From NCBI GenBank assembly GCA_028275345.1, contig JAPWUV010000007.1, positions 165,019 to 229,018 of the forward strand: 64,000 nucleotides of DNA, in the 5' to 3' direction. The notes under the pieces are model-generated. The model was not told the DNA's origin. It saw only the letters and a program-made list of their open reading frames with translations, and ran no database searches. The first letter of the stretch is position 1, and the number at the start of each line of letters is the position of its first letter. The position numbers and the translations under genes were made by a program. Shown here piece after piece: positions 59,693-64,000 of this stretch. The DNA is from a bacterium (GTDB lineage: Bacteria; Zhuqueibacterota; Zhuqueibacteria; Oleimicrobiales; Geothermoviventaceae).

Positions 59693-60331
59693 ATGGGCGT
59701 CCGGGAAAGGCAGGCGCGAGAGCGAGAAGCGAGGCTCGAGGCCATCCGCAGAGCAGCGCTGTGCTTGTTCGCCGAGCGAGGCTTCGCCGCCACCTCCATG
59801 GATGACGTGGCCGCTGCGGCAGAATTGGGGAAGGGTACGCTCTATTACTATTTCCCGTCGAAGGAGGCGCTGCTGGAGAACGTCCTGGACACCTACGTTC
59901 AGCGCTTCTTCGAGAATCTCCAGGGCAGCATCGACGTCGCCGACGACCTGTTCACCGCGATCCGGAAAATCCTGTTCGCCTACATCGATTTCCACGCCGA
60001 GAACCCGGAGTTCTTCCGCATCCACCACCGGTGGATGACCGAAGGGGTGAGTGAGGCCCACGTCCAGCTGCGAAGATTCCGCGAGCGCTACCGGGAGCTA
60101 CGAGCCCCGCTGGACCGCCTGCTGAAGGAAAAGGCCGAACAGCAGTTCACCGGCCGCCTCTGCCCGGAGGTGATCCTCAATCTCGTGGGCGGCCTGCTCC
60201 TCATCTACGGCGGGCACCTTCAGCGCGGACGAAGCATCGACGAGGTCAGAGAGCTGGTCGAACAGACTCTCACCTTGCTTCAGCACGGGCTTCGCGGCTT
60301 GAGGCTTTCGGAAACGGATCGGTCCAAGTAA
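59693..60331 (+). CDS. TetR-family transcriptional regulator
   Basis: 212 residues. The N-terminal helix-turn-helix reads AALCLFAERGFAATSMDDVAAAAELGKGTLYYYFPSKEALL (about 22-62), standard TetR. The ligand domain follows (FAYIDFHAENPEFFRIHHRW ... LNLVGGLLLIYGGHL). It lies 17 nt before the MMPL transporter gene and so most likely represses it and itself from the operator at 59654-59671. The start is taken as ATG 59693; GTG 59681 is possible. Confidence 0.93.
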   Translation: MGVRERQAREREARLEAIRRAALCLFAERGFAATSMDDVAAAAELGKGTLYYYFPSKEALLENVLDTYVQRFFENLQGSIDVADDLFTAIRKILFAYIDFHAENPEFFRIHHRWMTEGVSEAHVQLRRFRERYRELRAPLDRLLKEKAEQQFTGRLCPEVILNLVGGLLLIYGGHLQRGRSIDEVRELVEQTLTLLQHGLRGLRLSETDRSK

Positions 60332-60348
60332 CGCACGGAGAGTTCAGA

Positions 60349-62676
60349 ATGCGGAGATTCTTCCAGGCGGTTGTGGATCACCCGTCTGCGACGCTCGTCG
60401 TCGTGTTTCTTCTGACGGCCTTCTTCGGCTTTTCTCTTCGCCTGCTGAAGGTGGAGACGGACATCGCCGCTTCGCTGCCGAAGGACATCCCGGCAAAGCG
60501 GCTGTACGACCGGATCTCGGAGATCTTCCCCAGCAAGGATGTGATCTTTGTCGTGGCCGAAGCGGGGGATTTCTTTCAGACGCCGGTGATTGAGCAAGTG
60601 GCGGAGCTCACCGAAAGACTCGAGCAGCTGCCAGGCGTTCACTCTGTGATGAGCCCTACCAACGCCAGAGTGATTCGGGCCACACCGGACGGGATGGACG
60701 TGCGGGAGGCTGCGGAAGTGATCCCTCGCACGCCCGAGGAACTTGCGCAGTATCGGGAGCGGCTGCTCGGCAACGAGCTGTTCGTCGGGAGCATCATCTC
60801 GGAAAATGGGCAGGCCGGAGCGCTCCTCCTGTTTCTGAAGAAAGAGGCGCGGGGGAGCGAGGTTGCTCGAGAAGTGCTCAAGGTGCTGGGCGAATCCCGG
60901 GGTCCCGCCAAGCTGTACGCCACTGGCAAGCCGATGGTCAACTACTACCTCGAGCAGGGGATGAATCGCGACTGGGGCCGCCTCATGCCGGTGGTGCTGG
61001 TGGTGGTATTTGTCCTGCCGTACCTGCGTTTTCGCAGCGTGCGGATGGTCCTGCTCCCCTTCGGTGTCGTTGTGATGAGCGTGATCTGGTCCATGGGCAC
61101 CATGGCACTTGTGGGCTCCCCCCTTTCCCACTCGACGACCGTCATGCCCATCCTGCTCATGTCCATTGGGGTGGCGTACGGGATCCACATCCTCAACCGC
61201 TACGTCGCCAATTCCCAACGGATTTCGGACCGGAGGGAGCTCATCCTGGCCACGTTAGACGAGATGAAGAATCCCGTGGTTATGACCTCGCTGACCACGA
61301 TCGCCGGCTTTCTTGCGCTGAACACCTCGCGGGTCAGCTCGCTTCTCCAGCTCGGTTTGTTCACGGCTCTGGGTGTTTTCGTAGCCCTTCTGCTCTCCTT
61401 GACCTTTCTTCCGGCTTGCCTGGCGGTAATGCCCCTGCCGAGGGCAGTGGTCGGGCGGAGGAAAACTCCGCTGTTGGATGCGGGCTTTGTCCGCTACGGC
61501 CAGTTTGTGGTTCGCCGCCGGGGCTGGGTTCTGGCGGGGATCGTCCTCTTGGTCCTGGCCTTCGCCCTCGGTATCCCGCGCATCGTGTTGGAGAGCAACG
61601 ACATCGAGAATTTCCCGCAGGATCATCCGATTCGGCAAGCCCTGGAGGTGGTCGATCGGTACTTCGCCGGGAGTACGACCCTCGAGGTGGTGATGGAGGG
61701 CTCGGAGCCGGATGCCATCAAGGAACCGGCCGTTTTGCAGGCGATGGCTGCCCTGGAGGATACGTTGCGGAAGGACCAGTTGGTGGGAGCCACCATCGGC
61801 CTTGCTGACTACGTGAAGACGATCCACCAGGTCCTGAACGGAGGGGATCCGGCCTATTACCGGGTCCCCGCCGATACGGAAGCGGTGAAATCCGGCATAG
61901 GGGACGAAGAGGAGGGGGCTGTCCACCGAGTGGCGGGAAGGGACCTGATCGCACAATACCTGCAGCTTTACGAGATGTCAGCTGGACCGGAGGACTTCGC
62001 CAACCTGGTGGACTACAACTACCAGAACGCGAAGGTCACCGCTTTTCTTCGCACCAACCGCCGAACGGACCTGAAGCGGATCGACACCGCCATTCGCAAC
62101 TACCTGAAGGCGAATCCGCCTCCGCTCCCGACGGATATCACGGGGAGCTCAGAGCTGTACCTCGCGGTGAACGATCTCGTGGTTTCCGGCCAGCTGAAGA
62201 GCATCCTGGTCTCCCTGATCCTGGTTTTCCTATTGACCTCGATGATGTTCCGTTCCCTGCGGGCCGGGGTCTTCAATGCCATCCCACTGTTCTTCGGCAT
62301 CTTCCTGAATTTCGCTTTCATGGGATGGACCGGGATCTACCTGAACCTCATGACCATGGTCACGTCGAGCATCGCCATCGGCGTGGGTGTCGACTATGCC
62401 ATCCACTTCTACCACCGGTACCAGATGAAGATCTCCGAGGGCCACGACTACGGGGAAGCCACTGTTCGGACAATGCAGGAAGCGGGCACGGCCATTTTCC
62501 TGAACGCCGCCACGGTCGGCTGCGGCTTCGCCATCCTCTTGCTCTCGGAGTTCCGCGGGATTGCGGACATGGGCCTTCTCATCGCGATGACCATGCTCTG
62601 GACCTGCCTCGGCGCTCTGACCATCCTGCCTGTGCTATTCATGACCTTGCGGCCGAAGTTCCGCACGGCTCGATGA
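60349..62676 (+). CDS. MMPL/RND-superfamily exporter
   Basis: 775 residues, about twelve membrane helices in two homologous halves, each with a large periplasmic loop after the first helix. The half-2 helix-4 motif SSIAIGVGVDYAIHFYHRY carries the Asp typical of the proton relay. The equivalent in half 1 reads MSIGVAYGIHILNRY with no Asp. The family exports lipids or other hydrophobic molecules. It is followed by a LolA-like protein and an outer-membrane protein, the usual trio for lipid or lipoprotein trafficking to the outer membrane. It lies directly downstream of a TetR repressor, 17 nt away. Confidence 0.93.
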   Translation: MRRFFQAVVDHPSATLVVVFLLTAFFGFSLRLLKVETDIAASLPKDIPAKRLYDRISEIFPSKDVIFVVAEAGDFFQTPVIEQVAELTERLEQLPGVHSVMSPTNARVIRATPDGMDVREAAEVIPRTPEELAQYRERLLGNELFVGSIISENGQAGALLLFLKKEARGSEVAREVLKVLGESRGPAKLYATGKPMVNYYLEQGMNRDWGRLMPVVLVVVFVLPYLRFRSVRMVLLPFGVVVMSVIWSMGTMALVGSPLSHSTTVMPILLMSIGVAYGIHILNRYVANSQRISDRRELILATLDEMKNPVVMTSLTTIAGFLALNTSRVSSLLQLGLFTALGVFVALLLSLTFLPACLAVMPLPRAVVGRRKTPLLDAGFVRYGQFVVRRRGWVLAGIVLLVLAFALGIPRIVLESNDIENFPQDHPIRQALEVVDRYFAGSTTLEVVMEGSEPDAIKEPAVLQAMAALEDTLRKDQLVGATIGLADYVKTIHQVLNGGDPAYYRVPADTEAVKSGIGDEEEGAVHRVAGRDLIAQYLQLYEMSAGPEDFANLVDYNYQNAKVTAFLRTNRRTDLKRIDTAIRNYLKANPPPLPTDITGSSELYLAVNDLVVSGQLKSILVSLILVFLLTSMMFRSLRAGVFNAIPLFFGIFLNFAFMGWTGIYLNLMTMVTSSIAIGVGVDYAIHFYHRYQMKISEGHDYGEATVRTMQEAGTAIFLNAATVGCGFAILLLSEFRGIADMGLLIAMTMLWTCLGALTILPVLFMTLRPKFRTAR

Positions 62677-62851
62677 TCCGGCAGGGCCAATCCTGTCCCG
62701 CGCGGAGGAAAGGGTGTGAAAGCCGGGAGAGGCGACGACAAACCGTGGGTTTGGCCGCGGCGAAGATCGAGCTCGCAGTCAGGGGAAGCGGGAATTTGCG
62801 GCCATTCTCCGGTTTCCGCCGCTTGAAAGAAAGATGAAGGAGGAAAGAGAG

Positions 62852-63646
62852 ATGCGTCGACTTCTGCAGTTTGCGGTCTGGGCTTTGATTCTGGGCTTGG
62901 GGGGATCGGCCTTGAACGCTCAGGAAGACGTAAGCGCGCGCCAGATCATGGAGCGCAGCCTCCAGAGCGGCGACTGGAAAGATATGCAGGGCGATCTGGT
63001 CATGACGCTCACCAATTCGCGGGGACAGCAGCGTATCCGGAAGCTGAAGTTCTACTCCCGGAAACGGAACCCGGACGAGAGCGACATGCTGATGCACTTC
63101 CTCGAGCCGGCTGACGTCCGGGACACCGGTTTTCTCATCATCGAGCACAAGGACGCGGACGACGATCGCTACCTCTACTTGCCAGCCCTCCGTCGCGTCA
63201 ACCGGATCACCGCCAGCGGCCGCGGAGGGAACTTCATGGGCTCGGACTTCAGCTACTACGACATCGGCCGGCCTAAGTTGAACGATTGGAAGTACCGATT
63301 GCTCGGAGAGGAGGCCATCGAAGGCCACGCGTGCTACAAGATCGAATGCTTGCCCGTCACCCCGGAGGTGCAGAGGGATACGAAGTACAGCAAGATTATT
63401 CGCTGGATCCGCAAGGACACATACACCACCATCCATGCGGAGTACTACGACAAGGACGGCCAGCTGTGGAAAGTCCTAGACATCCCTGAGCACAAACTGA
63501 TCGGCGGGGTTTGGTTCGCCACGCACATGATCATGCGAGATGTGCAGATCAAGAACACCAGCGAAATCCGCTTCGAGAACCTGCAGGTGAATGTCGGTCT
63601 CGGCCCGGAGCTCTTCACCGAACGTTATCTGCGACGGGCTTCGTGA
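62852..63646 (+). CDS. LolA-like outer-membrane lipoprotein-sorting protein
   Basis: 264 residues. A signal peptide (MRRLLQFAVWALILGLGGSALNAQ) leads into a LolA-like beta sheet: GDLVMTLTNSRGQQRIRKL, FLEPADVRDTGFLIIEHKD, DDRYLYLPALRRVNRI and FMGSDFSYYDIGRPKLNDW, all hallmark blocks of the PF17131-like group found beside MMPL exporters. It likely carries a lipid or lipoprotein through the periplasm. ATG 62852 follows AAGGAGG at 7 nt. Confidence 0.92.
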   Translation: MRRLLQFAVWALILGLGGSALNAQEDVSARQIMERSLQSGDWKDMQGDLVMTLTNSRGQQRIRKLKFYSRKRNPDESDMLMHFLEPADVRDTGFLIIEHKDADDDRYLYLPALRRVNRITASGRGGNFMGSDFSYYDIGRPKLNDWKYRLLGEEAIEGHACYKIECLPVTPEVQRDTKYSKIIRWIRKDTYTTIHAEYYDKDGQLWKVLDIPEHKLIGGVWFATHMIMRDVQIKNTSEIRFENLQVNVGLGPELFTERYLRRAS

Positions 63647-63691
63647 AGCTGGAGGGCGTCGAAATCCTACGGCACACATTGGGGAGAGGCG

Positions 63692-64000
63692 ATGGTCCAA
63701 AAGCGGATACTTGCCCTTGTGCTCTTGTCGGTGACAGCGATGACCGGCTACGCGCAGCCGAAGTTCGGCGGCTACGTCAAGTTCTACCATCATAACCGGT
63801 TCGAGGGGACGAATGAGGTTTCCCGCACGGGAACGCGCCTGCAGCTGACCGTGCAAGAGACCCTCGGGAGCACGGCGGCCCTGTTCGGTTCGGTGGATTG
63901 CGACGTGGATGAGACCAGAGGCCGCGACGAGTTCTTCTCCGAGCGCGGCGCGTCCGTGGACGTGTACCCAGTGGAGATGTATGTGGACCTTTTCTGGGAA
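63692..64000 (+). CDS. Outer-membrane protein, 5' part only (runs off the window)
   Basis: 103 codons are visible without a stop. MVQKRILALVLLSVTAMTGYAQ is a signal peptide. The mature part starts with beta-barrel-like strands (KFGGYVKFYHHNRF, TRLQLTVQETLGSTAALFGSVD). The ATG at 63692 is preceded by GGGGAGAGG. It lies 45 nt after the LolA-like gene in the same direction, so it completes an exporter - periplasmic carrier - outer-membrane trio, probably a DUF1302-like barrel. Confidence 0.8.
   Translation, partial: MVQKRILALVLLSVTAMTGYAQPKFGGYVKFYHHNRFEGTNEVSRTGTRLQLTVQETLGSTAALFGSVDCDVDETRGRDEFFSERGASVDVYPVEMYVDLFWE

Overview
The window is a gene-dense, GC-rich stretch of bacterial chromosome. 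I see no rRNA, tRNA, CRISPR array, prophage or insertion sequence. The cell envelope is Gram-negative: a TonB-dependent receptor, beta-barrel proteins, a LpxL-type acyltransferase and two heptosyltransferase-like GT9 enzymes. Five secreted proteins end in a 'PNP...GxYxxRL' FlgD/Por-type C-terminal domain, and a PorV/PorQ-like protein is encoded as well. This combination is typical of the FCB superphylum outside the classical Bacteroidota (KSB1, Calditrichota, Zixibacteria or Latescibacterota-like lineages). That placement is inference from gene content, not from a marker gene.

Layout. Positions 341-13.0k (all minus): an ABC-class ATPase, a small porin-like protein, a lipoprotein serpin, two large secreted proteins with C-terminal sorting domains, then a response regulator and a GAF/HD-GYP signalling protein. 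Positions 13.5-17.8k (plus): a tightly overlapped operon tsaC - LMW phosphatase - GT9 - DUF3108 protein - queF - queC. Positions 18.1-21.4k (minus): trkH - trkA - msrC - Yip1-like membrane protein. Positions 22.0-27.0k: a small HExxH protein (plus), then LpxL-like acyltransferase - GT9 - GH9 glycosidase (minus).

Positions 27.15-48.7k (plus) look like a mannan/beta-mannoside utilisation locus. It opens with a LacI regulator that has its own promoter and operator. Next come a secreted protein built of duplicated jelly-roll units, a TonB-dependent receptor, a 1049-residue secreted protein, a PorV-like protein, a sugar-binding lipoprotein with two permeases, two unassigned putative glycan-active proteins, a GH2 beta-mannosidase and a GH130 phosphorylase. 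A terminator closes the locus. The model is binding and cleavage outside the cell, TonB uptake, ABC import, then hydrolysis and phosphorolysis inside; the transporter ATPase is not in the window.

Positions 48.8-53.5k (minus): an M55 peptidase and a compact operon (unknown protein, 4Fe-4S QueG-like protein, XerC/D, BirA, CoaX). A cold-shock gene follows, with a near-consensus promoter and a long leader. Positions 54.6-59.3k (minus): Tat-exported sulfatase - alginate-lyase-like protein - GH28, a second polysaccharide cluster (acidic or sulfated glycans). Positions 59.6-64.0k (plus): a TetR regulator with promoter and operator, an MMPL/RND exporter, a LolA-like protein and an outer-membrane protein cut by the window edge.

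The most unusual items are: (1) the protein at 5175-7304, which carries three copies of a C-x2-C-x27-H-x3-H-G module with exactly constant spacing, plus an N-terminal GYPxCC domain placed before an internal signal peptide; (2) the exact 741-bp duplication inside 28473-30959, with codon usage unlike its flanks; (3) two unassigned putative glycan-active proteins inside the mannan locus.
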